A program made the translations under genes and the position numbers. Below are positions 1 through 9,057 of a DNA stretch of 64,000 nt, one piece after another; positions within the stretch are counted from its first letter, which is position 1, and the number at the start of each line of letters is the position of its first letter. The stretch is from NCBI GenBank assembly GCA_004295015.1, contig SHNE01000001.1:160281-224280 (forward strand), in the 5' to 3' direction. The DNA is from Bacteroidota bacterium. GTDB taxonomy: Bacteria; Bacteroidota; Bacteroidia; AKYH767-A; 2013-40CM-41-45. A model generated the notes under the pieces. That model saw only the letters and a program-made list of their open reading frames with translations, was not told where the DNA came from and made no database searches.

Positions 1-260
1 ATAGGGAGAAAACTTCCGGTGTGAATTACTATCACCGTTGGCCTTGCAGTCATCGTATCACCAACAGGTTGGTATACGTCAGCCTTCAGATCAATAGTGT
101 CTGCAACTCCGGTGAGAAATTGAATATTTTCTCCGAACACAATATTAGGAGTAACAGATACGGAGCTAAAGACTTCGCTCAAAAATCTCTGAGAAAAAAG
201 ATTGGCTGAAGAGCAAATCAGTCCCAGAGTAAGTAGGAATGGTAGTAATGGTTTTTTCAT
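1..260 (-). CDS. Secreted alpha/beta-hydrolase-like protein, 5' part only (runs off the window)
   Basis: Reading the minus strand from an ATG at 258-260 gives an open frame to the window edge, 86 complete codons. It begins with a signal peptide (MKKPLLPFLLTLGLICSSA, cleavage probably near LFSQ). About 50 residues later comes DLKADVYQP, then GDTMTARPTVIVIHTGSF. In Bacteroidota, secreted esterase/lipase-like alpha/beta hydrolases have this layout: a phrase like 'lk.DvY.P.gDt..RP', a hydrophobic strand, then an oxyanion-loop H-x-G. The catalytic serine lies outside the window, so the assignment rests on the N-terminal signature alone. It follows the TonB receptor on the same strand with a 92-base gap and may be co-transcribed. 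Confidence 0.6.
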   Translation of the reverse strand, partial: MKKPLLPFLLTLGLICSSANLFSQRFLSEVFSSVSVTPNIVFGENIQFLTGVADTIDLKADVYQPVGDTMTARPTVIVIHTGSFLP

Positions 261-352
261 TTGGTTTTTCTTTGGAACAAACTTAATTCAAAATTATCAT
301 AATACAAACATGAAAAAAGTCAGGTCAATCACCCTTCGGGTGTTTAAATTTG

Positions 353-3115
353 TTATTTGACCAGTTCGACGCGGATTGAAACGTAAGCCATTCTTCCAAC
401 ACTCGGGCCACCATAAACGGTGAATTTCTTGTTATTCAAGAGATTTGAACAGCCAATTTTAAGTGTAGACTTTGCTTTTACAATACGATGTGAGATTTGT
501 GCATCAACTAAGTCATATTGTGGCACAAAACCGGTGAATTGGGGTGAGCCTTCATAGTTAAATCCCTGAATCCATTTATAATTTACCATGAATCCGAGGT
601 TCAAAAAACTCCATCCAAGGTCTCTACCACTAATTCCAACATTAAACTTATTCTCAGGGGAGTTGAAAGCAGGGATTAATGGATCCTCGGAATTTCCACG
701 ATCCAGGATGTTATAACTGTAGTTCCCATTGATCGCAAAGAATTTCTTGAAATAATAGGTCATTCCAACAGAAACACCTCTGGTTGTAACCCGATCTTTT
801 GAATTGGTAGCTACGCGATAAATTTCATTTAAGCTGAATAGATTTACGGCAGGAATATATTCAACTGAAGCACCAATCTTATACCCTATGAAATCGGTAT
901 ACCAGCTATAATAAGCAGCAAGGTCAACATAAAGATTTTTAAATAATGTTGTACGATAACCAATCTCAATCGTCTTTACCTTTTCCGGTCGAATCGGATC
1001 GACATTAAAATACTCTAAAGTGTCACGATTACCGGTATTGAATGCCGCGAACATACTTTCAAGTGTGACCAGGGAATCAAATCCCTCGAGATTTCCAACC
1101 AGCAAGGCACGACCGACATCATAGTATAAATACTGATCGGCAAGGGTAGGATTTCTTATAGCAGATGAAAATGATGCGCGAATTATTTGTGTTGGCTTGA
1201 ATGTATATACCGCGCTTAGAGCAGGAGAAAACAAATAGTCGAAGTTTTCATTCTTATCAAGACGGGCACTAAGATCTATACGCAACTTTTCATCAACAAA
1301 TCTTTTTTGCAGGCCTGTATACATCCCGTATTCATGATTACGAATTACATAATCACCTGTGTCCCTAAAGATGTTCCCTCTTGAATCAGGAGCATACATT
1401 CGGTAATTAGCGCCCAGGGTAATGTCCATTATCTTTGGCCTAAACTTATATTCAGCATGAACATGATAGAGGGCAGACTTATCATAGAAGCGTGATCCTC
1501 CGTCAGTATAATAGGTATTTGTGATCGCTTTGAAAGCAGAATCAAACTGCGCAGTTCCCGGTTCGAAACGAGGATACTGACCTCCGGTCGTTACTGTTTG
1601 GTCCGCATATAGTCTGGTCAGATCATGATATTTATACAGGGAGTCTGAATAATTATCAAACAACCAGGGGTTTATGGCATTAACATAATCACTGTAATTA
1701 GCATATTGATCTCTCAAGGTATTGTAACCCGGGAACTGAACCACTTTAGGCCTGTGTGTCGTATTCCATCTGTTACTGTAATCCTGGGCCCAACGGCTAT
1801 CACTCTTAGCAGCGTCCTGTAACAATAAAGCGGTAACGAATGCATCATAAGATTTCCCGGCGTCTTCATTCGTGGCATAAGCCCGGATAAAAAATTTATC
1901 ATCCTGTCTCACTTCAACACGTTGCTGATAAAAATAAATATCCTTCAGGCTGTAACGGTTATCCCCTTGATATACGGTAGTTCCATTTCCAAAATTCGAA
2001 GACAAAATCAGCTCTATCTTTTTAGTGATTTTATAATGAAGGGCGGCATTCAGTTTTAAATTATGAGTACTATAATCAACAACGTCTTTCTCTTCATAGC
2101 CTGTACGATACCAAATTCCTAAGCCGGGGCGGAGTGTTGCAATGGCAGATGCATCGTTATTACTATTGTACTCATCTCCATATCTGTTTACTGCATCATA
2201 ACCTCCCGGATTGTCTTCAGCATTTCTTGATTGAGGTGTTGCACTCAAATTGTCTGCCACCCAATCGTTAGCCTGCATGTAAAAAGCATTCAATTTATAA
2301 GCAAATTTGTCGGCGCCGGCCTTATTTTTAAATACCTGTGCCCAGCGAATCGCGCCTTGCAATAAATCTCTTTCAGCTGTTTTAAACTCAAGCTCAAGAC
2401 CCGGCTTTACAAATGGACTTCTGGTTGTCATGCTAATAACACCATTAAACGCATTCGGTCCATAAAAAGCAGAGCTGGCCCCGGCAACCATATCTACCTT
2501 TAATACATCAAGATCTGAAGAACCGAGAAAATTCCCCAATGAAAAATTTAAACCCGGAGCCTGATTATCTACTCCATCAATAACCTGCAAAGATCGAACC
2601 GGTGATGTGCTGTTAAAGCCCCGGGTATTCACGATTGTAAAACCTAAAGACGCACTGGTAAGATCAACTCCTTTCATGGTTCCAAGTGCTTCATAAAAAG
2701 ATGTTTGTGCACATTCTTTTATGGCAATAATATCCATAGATTCAATCGTAAGTGGCGACTCTTTCTGCTTCTCTGAAATTCTGCTTCCCGTTACTTCCAC
2801 GCCTTTCAATTCGACTTGCTTCGACTGTAGCTTCAATGTAAATGGCTTGTCCAATGAACTTACAGATAATTCCTGCGGCTCATATCCAACAAAAGAAATC
2901 ACAAGAATGAAAGGTGGATTTCGATCAACCTGCAATTCAAATTTCCCGTCGATATCAGTTATCGTACCGGTATTACTTCCTTTTAATGTTACAACTGCTC
3001 CAATAATGGACTCGTTGGTCTTTCCGTCACGGATCACTCCGCTCACAGTTTGTGAACTTGCATTATAATTGAACGCAAAGAAAAACAGAATCGATAAAAA
3101 AATTCGTGAAGACAT
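353..3115 (-). CDS. TonB-dependent receptor with carboxypeptidase-regulatory-like N-terminus
   Basis: This 920-residue outer-membrane receptor would import an unidentified substrate using TonB energy. Residues 1-22 are a signal peptide ending ASSQ. Residues about 23-110 form a carboxypeptidase-regulatory-like beta domain (SGVIRDGKTNESIIGA; GKFEL; SFVGYEPQE). A plug follows at about 115-230 (NTRGFNSTSPVRSLQVIDG; GASSAFYGPNAFNGVISM). The rest is a 22-strand-type barrel rich in aromatic and polar alternation. No SusD-like partner is adjacent and the length is short for SusC, so a polysaccharide role is not indicated. A good Bacteroidota promoter lies about 20 bases before the ATG. The substrate cannot be told from the sequence. 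Confidence 0.92.
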   Translation of the reverse strand: MSSRIFLSILFFFAFNYNASSQTVSGVIRDGKTNESIIGAVVTLKGSNTGTITDIDGKFELQVDRNPPFILVISFVGYEPQELSVSSLDKPFTLKLQSKQVELKGVEVTGSRISEKQKESPLTIESMDIIAIKECAQTSFYEALGTMKGVDLTSASLGFTIVNTRGFNSTSPVRSLQVIDGVDNQAPGLNFSLGNFLGSSDLDVLKVDMVAGASSAFYGPNAFNGVISMTTRSPFVKPGLELEFKTAERDLLQGAIRWAQVFKNKAGADKFAYKLNAFYMQANDWVADNLSATPQSRNAEDNPGGYDAVNRYGDEYNSNNDASAIATLRPGLGIWYRTGYEEKDVVDYSTHNLKLNAALHYKITKKIELILSSNFGNGTTVYQGDNRYSLKDIYFYQQRVEVRQDDKFFIRAYATNEDAGKSYDAFVTALLLQDAAKSDSRWAQDYSNRWNTTHRPKVVQFPGYNTLRDQYANYSDYVNAINPWLFDNYSDSLYKYHDLTRLYADQTVTTGGQYPRFEPGTAQFDSAFKAITNTYYTDGGSRFYDKSALYHVHAEYKFRPKIMDITLGANYRMYAPDSRGNIFRDTGDYVIRNHEYGMYTGLQKRFVDEKLRIDLSARLDKNENFDYLFSPALSAVYTFKPTQIIRASFSSAIRNPTLADQYLYYDVGRALLVGNLEGFDSLVTLESMFAAFNTGNRDTLEYFNVDPIRPEKVKTIEIGYRTTLFKNLYVDLAAYYSWYTDFIGYKIGASVEYIPAVNLFSLNEIYRVATNSKDRVTTRGVSVGMTYYFKKFFAINGNYSYNILDRGNSEDPLIPAFNSPENKFNVGISGRDLGWSFLNLGFMVNYKWIQGFNYEGSPQFTGFVPQYDLVDAQISHRIVKAKSTLKIGCSNLLNNKKFTVYGGPSVGRMAYVSIRVELVK

Positions 3116-3134
3116 CAGGCTGAGTATAGTAACT

Positions 3135-3166
3135 CAAACCTACATGTTTCAACAATATGAAACAAG
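3135..3166 (-). promoter_or_regulatory. Bacteroidota-type promoter of the TonB receptor
   Basis: On the minus strand a TTG lies exactly 20 bases before TAGGTTTG, matching the Bacteroidota sigma-A pattern TTG-N19/20-TAnnTTTG. The -7 box is at 3135-3142 and the ATG follows about 20 bases downstream, giving a short leader. Confidence 0.6.
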
Positions 3167-3239
3167 CAGGCGATAAAGGATTTTCAACAATCTGATAAAA
3201 AACATGCAAAGAAATGCCGGATTTTGTCAATGAGAATTA

Positions 3240-6200
3240 TCACCTGGAAATAATAAGCCGGCCGGCTTGACTTCTTTCATTCGAACTAAATCTGAAAAAA
3301 TAAATACCGGAGGATAAATCTGAAGCGTCAAATGCCCTGACATGTTCGCCGGCTACAAGGTCGGATTCTATGATGGTGCGTAACAATTTGCCGCTCAAAT
3401 CGAAAATCTGGAGGCGAACAAATTGTTTCGACTTTAAAGAAAACAGGAAAGTTGTACGTTCACTCAGGGGATTAGGGTAAACGTAAAAGGCAGCAAGGCT
3501 AACTTCTTCTTCTATACCAAGACTTGCATCAAGTATTTCGACTAATTCGCACTTTTCGCATAGCTGTGAGTCTGTCACACAAATCTCATACACACCGGCA
3601 GTCAAGCCTGAAACTGAGGCAGTACTTTGTCCGGTGCCTGTCCACAGAAAAGAATATGGAATAGCACCACCGCTAACTGTAACAATTGCGCTTCCATCAG
3701 AACATCCTGTGCATGTGACATCATTATGTATCACTGTCAGGTCAAGCGGATCCGGACCATCAATGACAAATGAATCGACGAGCAAACAATTATTTCCATC
3801 AGTGATTGTCAGACTGCACATTCCTTCACAAAGGTTTACTGCAGCAGCAGCTGTATCTCCGTCACACCATAAAAATCGATATGGCATCGTTCCGCCAGAC
3901 AATTGAGCAAAAGCAGTACCATCACAAAGGCCTCCGCAGGTTTCATCTGTACTTATAACCGTTGCAGCAAGGGCAGTAGGTTCTGTTATGCTTGCACTTG
4001 ATGTTGCGGTACACAAATTTGAATCAGTAACTAAAACAGAATAAACTCCCGGCCCAAGGTTCTTCGCAGTATCGGAGCTTTGCCCGCCAGGATTCCATTC
4101 ATAGACATACGGCAAGGTGCCTCCGCCTACCTCTGCAAAAATTTCTCCGTTCATAGCTCCTGCACAAGTAACATCATTCACAAACAATATCATTGCCAAG
4201 GGTGCCGGCTCTTCGATCAATAGAGTTATTGAATCACGGCAACCTATTGAATCAATTACATTCACCGTATATATTCCTGAAAACAGTCCGCTTGCAGAGG
4301 AGCTCGTTGAAACAACCGGCGACCAGGTATAATTAAACGGTGAAGTTCCTGAAAGAGTGTTTAAAGAAACGGCTCCATCCGATCCTCCGTTGCAAGTTAC
4401 CTTCACCTGACTGCTTATTTCAAGACCTGGTCCGGGGGTGTCACCTATGCTGAAACTTGCTGCCCTCATACAATTCAAAGAATCGGTTATCTGAACTGCG
4501 TATGATCCGGAAAAAAGATCCGACAAAGTAAGAGTTGTATCTCCACTCACAGGCCATAAAATGGAATATGGACTTACTCCACCGTTCAACCCTAATGTTA
4601 TTTCCCCGTTATTCAAACTACAACTCGCATCTGTGGATGTAGCAGAAATTTGAATTTGGCTTGGCTGATCCAGCACGAAGGATTGAGTAAGCGTACAAGC
4701 ATTTGAATCTGTCACACGCAATGAATAATTACCGGCGGATAAATTTTGCGCTGATACCGATGTTCCTCCTGAGGGTAACCATTGGTACGAATAAGGCGAA
4801 GTACCACCGTTAACAACGCTTGTTGCGCTACCATCATTTCCACCAAAACATGAAACGGCACTTGTTGAGACAGAAAAATTAATAGCAGGTGGCTCCAGTA
4901 TGTTGACTTGTTGAATATTTATACATCCTAAAGCATCTTGAATTGTGACGGTGTAAATTCCTGCAGACAGCCCTGTAGCTCCGGAAGCTGTTCCTCCGGA
5001 TGGCGACCATGAATATGTATACGGAGGATTTCCATTACTTGCTATGATTGTTGCCGAACCATTACTTCCTCCATTACATGAAACATCATTCTTATTGCTT
5101 ACGACAGAATTTAAACCATTTGAATTGATTACATGCACTTGCGCAGATTGACTGCAAGAATTTATATCAGTTACTCTTATTGTGTAGGTTCCTGCACTCA
5201 GGTTCTGTGCCAGAGCCGAGGTGCCTCCTGTAGGGAGCCACATATATTGGTAGGCTCCTGTTCCACCGGATGCCAAAACAGAAGCTGTCCCATCGCTACC
5301 GCCGCACATAGCCGGACTTGACGAAGTGTTTAGTAAAATTAAAGAAGGCTGGTTAACTGTTACAGTGTTTGTATGGGTACAGGAATTCGCATCAGTTATA
5401 GTGAGAGAATAATTTCCTGCGGCCAATGAAGTTGCGGCAGAAGAAGTTCCTGCTCCTTGTGTCCATTGATAAGAATAAGGAGCTACACCACCACTCACAA
5501 ATACCTGTGCTGATCCATCAGAGCTGCCAAAACATGATGCATGAGTGACAGTACTGGTATTACTGAGAGCAGAGGGTTGCGTGATCACAATACCTCTGGA
5601 ATGCGTGCATCCGGCGGCATCGGTTACATTGATTGTATAATTTCCGGCCGGCAATGAAGAGGCATTTGCCAAAGTCACACCACTTGGTGACCACGCATAT
5701 GAATATGGTGCCGTTCCTCCGCTAAGCTGAATGGATGCAGTTCCGGAGGACGAGGCAAAACAAAGAGGGGAGACTGAATTCGTTACAGAAGAAAAAGAAG
5801 GCGGCTGAGAAATTGTTATTGAACGAGAGCCCTGACAACCATTTTGATCAGTTGCTGTCAGTGTATATATTCCTGCACTAAGGCCGCTTGCGCTATTACT
5901 TGTTCCACCAAAAGGAGACCATTGGTATGAGTAAGGTCCCACACCTCCGCTAACATTCACAACAGCAGTTCCACTGTTTCCACCCGGGCAAGTGACTGCA
6001 GATTGCGAAACAACTGTGACGGCCGGAGCTCCCGGATTTGAAATATTAACTGTTACCGAGCATATACAACCTCTGGCATCAGTAATAGTCACAGTATGAC
6101 TTCCCGGGCAAAGCGTATTTACTGTTGCCGTTGTTTGCCCCCCGGACCATGCATATGAATATGGAGCAGTGCCGCCGTTTACAGTGATGGTTGAAGTTCC

Positions 6201-8267
6201 ATTGCAGCTTCCGCCCGCACAGGTTGCGTTTTGTGCAGTGGCACTTGCCGTTAATAATGCTGGCTGTGTAATGCTTGTTGTAGCCGTTCTTTTACAACCA
6301 ATAGCATCTTCAAAATCGACTGAATAAGTTCCCGGACAAAGGTTTTTTAATGTGTCGGTACCTGCGCCTGTGTCCCACAAATAGGTCTTTTTATATGGAC
6401 TCACACCCAAGGCAACAGCCTGGCCATCGCAAGCATTCAAACAACTTACATTTTGTTTGGCAATGGCAAAAGAACAATTACAATTTCCCGGAAGATTAGA
6501 ATCCATGTAGGAAAGGCGCGCACTAATCCAGTTCTTCAAATTTGTTATTTCACCTGCGTATGTTGAAGGATATGGCGACGGATTCGGCCAGACATAAGTT
6601 CCAAGGATGGGCCACGCAGTAAAATTCCAGTCTTTTGATTCGTTTAGAACTAAGGCGATCGAATCAATAATGCCGTGAATATGTGCAGTGCTGAGAATAC
6701 CGGAACGATATTCAATCCAACGGCATTTCATCTGATTTGCATAATTAGAATCCTGTAGCATGCGCTGCCACCAAAAAGGAGGTTGGTAATTATCACCCGT
6801 ACAGCTAAATTGATAGGACCATCCGGAAGTGGTATTTCCATTACAGTAGTTTGCATTTCCCCATGCGATGTCATAGTCCCAAACAGGACCAGCCTTTAGT
6901 GTTTTTTCTTTGTCCTTATAGAGATATGATGAAATACGGTAACCATCTACATTCTTACTTATTTCATTACTAAAAAAATAATCAATGAATGAACCGTTAC
7001 CTATATACTTCGCATAACCAAGTGTGCTATCCATAAAATTGGATCCACTCAATCTGCTTTCAAAACTATCTACATAAGCTTGTATATATGCCTTCTGCGA
7101 AATAACAATGCTATCCGGTTTTGGATAGTCGTACTGAAAATAAATCTTCTGATTATTTGAATGGTTCACCGGAAGGTATGGGGAATTCCACCCTGCTCCT
7201 CCTCCACCGGTTGTTTTATCAATTTTTATAATATATCCCCCTGAGATATCCGGATATGTCGTCTCATTTGTATAAAGTTTTTTGATGTCTACCCTGGACT
7301 TATCCCGTTTTACTGATTCCATTAAAACATAAATACCTTTGTAGACCCCGTTGATTACCACATCAACAAATCGTGTACGTACAGCGTAGTGCCCCATTTC
7401 ATTGGATAATCGATATGCCAGCACATTTCGGCAAAATGATTTATCGGTATAGTTTGCACTCAATATCCAATCATGCTCAAGTGGCATTCCCAATAAAGAA
7501 ACATTCGAATCTACTTGCGTGTTAGGTCCACGTGTTTCAAAGCCATAGGATTTTTTAGGAAACTGTTGAGAGCTTGAGCCTCGTACTTCAATTGCAATTT
7601 TTCCAGAATAATTATTAAAAGGATCACTCAAATGGTTGCGTACTCCCGGGCCATTATAAATGATACCCATGTCACAAATTATTTTAGGATCATCAACAAT
7701 ATTCTGACCATTAGTATTAATGACTACTATAGGCAAATTGGATTGATCAAAAATAAAAGTCTTAGCCGGAGTATTTCCAAAGGTCAATTTCCAGCTCACC
7801 AAGGTACCTGTCACACCATTGTTGTTATCGTCAATCACCCTAAGTTGCCAGGTACCATTGCCGTTCTGGCCATTATTAACCCGCCACAAATCTCCTTCCG
7901 GACGATAGGTACCCGTAAATGGAGCAGAACCGGATGTAATAGATGTAGCAGCATCATGTCTGAAAACAGTATTGACATAATTATCTGAGGTGCCACCATT
8001 GTCGGTTGTTAACTCTATGCGAGTACCATCAGGGGCAGCAAGAAAACAATCAATGTCGGCATCTCTCGTGTGATTTATAGAAATAGTAACAGATTCGAGA
8101 CCAAAGTTGAAGTTCATGATGGAAGGTGACAATCCACTCACGTTCAAATTGAATCGGGAAGTATCCGTCAGGGTAATAATGGAGCCGCCGCCACCGGTAA
8201 AAGTCTGTGCTGAACTGACCAAACTATTACACATCAAAAAAAATAAAAACCCAAGCAGATTCTTCAT
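3240..8267 (-). CDS. T9SS-secreted adhesin: P-domain, CotH-like kinase domain, 13 SprB-type repeats, sorting domain
   Basis: A 1675-residue secreted protein. A signal peptide (to about residue 20) is followed by a proprotein-convertase P-domain (about 30-168; DADIDCFLAAPDGTRIEL, GTWQLRVIDDNNNG). A CotH-type atypical kinase domain spans about 175-590 (EVRGSSSQQFPKKSYGFE; KAGPVWDYDIAWGN, with the DxD-type catalytic acids). Then come 13 SprB-like repeats of about 75 residues, each with GG.aPYsY.Ws, G.Ytv.vtD and a cysteine pair. The last 80 or so residues are a type A T9SS sorting domain (VYPNPLSERTTF; GIYFFRFSS). CotH domains phosphorylate proteins in spores and eukaryotes; whether this one is active is not known. 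SprB repeats are typical of surface and gliding adhesins. The gene sits alone between two unrelated genes. Confidence 0.9.
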   Translation of the reverse strand: MKNLLGFLFFLMCNSLVSSAQTFTGGGGSIITLTDTSRFNLNVSGLSPSIMNFNFGLESVTISINHTRDADIDCFLAAPDGTRIELTTDNGGTSDNYVNTVFRHDAATSITSGSAPFTGTYRPEGDLWRVNNGQNGNGTWQLRVIDDNNNGVTGTLVSWKLTFGNTPAKTFIFDQSNLPIVVINTNGQNIVDDPKIICDMGIIYNGPGVRNHLSDPFNNYSGKIAIEVRGSSSQQFPKKSYGFETRGPNTQVDSNVSLLGMPLEHDWILSANYTDKSFCRNVLAYRLSNEMGHYAVRTRFVDVVINGVYKGIYVLMESVKRDKSRVDIKKLYTNETTYPDISGGYIIKIDKTTGGGGAGWNSPYLPVNHSNNQKIYFQYDYPKPDSIVISQKAYIQAYVDSFESRLSGSNFMDSTLGYAKYIGNGSFIDYFFSNEISKNVDGYRISSYLYKDKEKTLKAGPVWDYDIAWGNANYCNGNTTSGWSYQFSCTGDNYQPPFWWQRMLQDSNYANQMKCRWIEYRSGILSTAHIHGIIDSIALVLNESKDWNFTAWPILGTYVWPNPSPYPSTYAGEITNLKNWISARLSYMDSNLPGNCNCSFAIAKQNVSCLNACDGQAVALGVSPYKKTYLWDTGAGTDTLKNLCPGTYSVDFEDAIGCKRTATTSITQPALLTASATAQNATCAGGSCNGTSTITVNGGTAPYSYAWSGGQTTATVNTLCPGSHTVTITDARGCICSVTVNISNPGAPAVTVVSQSAVTCPGGNSGTAVVNVSGGVGPYSYQWSPFGGTSNSASGLSAGIYTLTATDQNGCQGSRSITISQPPSFSSVTNSVSPLCFASSSGTASIQLSGGTAPYSYAWSPSGVTLANASSLPAGNYTINVTDAAGCTHSRGIVITQPSALSNTSTVTHASCFGSSDGSAQVFVSGGVAPYSYQWTQGAGTSSAATSLAAGNYSLTITDANSCTHTNTVTVNQPSLILLNTSSSPAMCGGSDGTASVLASGGTGAYQYMWLPTGGTSALAQNLSAGTYTIRVTDINSCSQSAQVHVINSNGLNSVVSNKNDVSCNGGSNGSATIIASNGNPPYTYSWSPSGGTASGATGLSAGIYTVTIQDALGCINIQQVNILEPPAINFSVSTSAVSCFGGNDGSATSVVNGGTSPYSYQWLPSGGTSVSAQNLSAGNYSLRVTDSNACTLTQSFVLDQPSQIQISATSTDASCSLNNGEITLGLNGGVSPYSILWPVSGDTTLTLSDLFSGSYAVQITDSLNCMRAASFSIGDTPGPGLEISSQVKVTCNGGSDGAVSLNTLSGTSPFNYTWSPVVSTSSSASGLFSGIYTVNVIDSIGCRDSITLLIEEPAPLAMILFVNDVTCAGAMNGEIFAEVGGGTLPYVYEWNPGGQSSDTAKNLGPGVYSVLVTDSNLCTATSSASITEPTALAATVISTDETCGGLCDGTAFAQLSGGTMPYRFLWCDGDTAAAAVNLCEGMCSLTITDGNNCLLVDSFVIDGPDPLDLTVIHNDVTCTGCSDGSAIVTVSGGAIPYSFLWTGTGQSTASVSGLTAGVYEICVTDSQLCEKCELVEILDASLGIEEEVSLAAFYVYPNPLSERTTFLFSLKSKQFVRLQIFDLSGKLLRTIIESDLVAGEHVRAFDASDLSSGIYFFRFSSNERSQAGRLIISR

Positions 8268-8416
8268 GTTAGAAGGTAGACACTAAAATTACCTGAAAAA
8301 CGATCTGTAAAATCGCTTCAGGGTGATAATTTCAAGGTTCTTTTAGAAAATATATTAAAAATTGTACCCGGACTGACTAGAAAAGTTTGATCAAAAAAGG
8401 CAAAAATCATTCATTA

Positions 8417-8914
8417 TTAAGCCAAGTCAATCATTATTTGATTTTTTTCGACCTTATCGCCTTTCGTAATTCGAACCTTACGAATAACGCAGTCTGACGG
8501 GGCTTTCAGGACATTTTCCATTTTCATTGCTTCAAGAATAAGTATTCCATCACCCTTTTGAACACTTTGTCCATTTTCAACAAGTACACTTAATACCAAA
8601 CCCGGCATCGGAGCTTTAATATCATTTATCTTTCTACCGGCCAATGCATCAATGCCCATCTCTCTCAACAACTCATCATATTTATCTCTCAAATTGATGT
8701 TGTAAGTATGATTATTCACCTTGATAATAAATGTTTTTTCCTCCGGATTCATTTCAACCAGTTCGGCAGATATCGACTTATTATCACGTAAAATGTGAAA
8801 TTTTCCTTTTTTATACTCCAATATATCAGCATCGAATTTCTTTCCGGAAATCTCCTTTATTTCGCGGCTATACTCCGCCGTAAATTCCTTTTTATTGACG
8901 ATAATTTTATACAT
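8417..8914 (-). CDS. Biotin carboxyl carrier protein of an acyl-CoA carboxylase
   Basis: This 165-residue protein ends in a biotinyl domain (about 90-165). Its biotin attachment site is EAMKMEN, with the lysine at residue 131, preceded by the PMPG hairpin. Carriers of this size in Bacteroidota serve propionyl-CoA/methylmalonyl-CoA-type or acetyl-CoA carboxylases, carrying CO2 between the carboxylase and carboxyltransferase subunits. Neither partner is next to it. An ATG 30 bases upstream (8944) is in frame, but a TACCTTTG promoter box lies between the two ATGs, so the inner start at 8914 is favoured. The mRNA would then have almost no leader. Confidence 0.88.
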   Translation of the reverse strand: MYKIIVNKKEFTAEYSREIKEISGKKFDADILEYKKGKFHILRDNKSISAELVEMNPEEKTFIIKVNNHTYNINLRDKYDELLREMGIDALAGRKINDIKAPMPGLVLSVLVENGQSVQKGDGILILEAMKMENVLKAPSDCVIRKVRITKGDKVEKNQIMIDLA

Positions 8915-8918
8915 GTCC

Positions 8919-8926
8919 CAAAGGTA
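8919..8926 (-). promoter_or_regulatory. TAnnTTTG promoter box directly before the biotin carrier gene
   Basis: The minus strand reads TACCTTTG, a perfect match to the Bacteroidota -7 consensus, only four bases before the chosen ATG. Transcription would start at or next to the start codon, implying a leaderless or nearly leaderless message. The upstream -33 element is less clear (a TTTG 15 bases before it). Confidence 0.45.
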
Positions 8927-9057
8927 AGGAATTGATCTATGCAAAAATATTCTGCAAGAAATACCTTATCCAACAATCAAAATACCGAATCACAGCAGGA
9001 AAAAAATGACCTTTCATGGTGATTTTAAACTCTGCAAATAAAGTATCTTCGCAGACT

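Noticed and set aside
328..346. CACCC/GGGTG hairpin after the first TonB receptor as a terminator
   Set aside because: The T-run is about 13 bases away on the minus strand and the stem is only five pairs.
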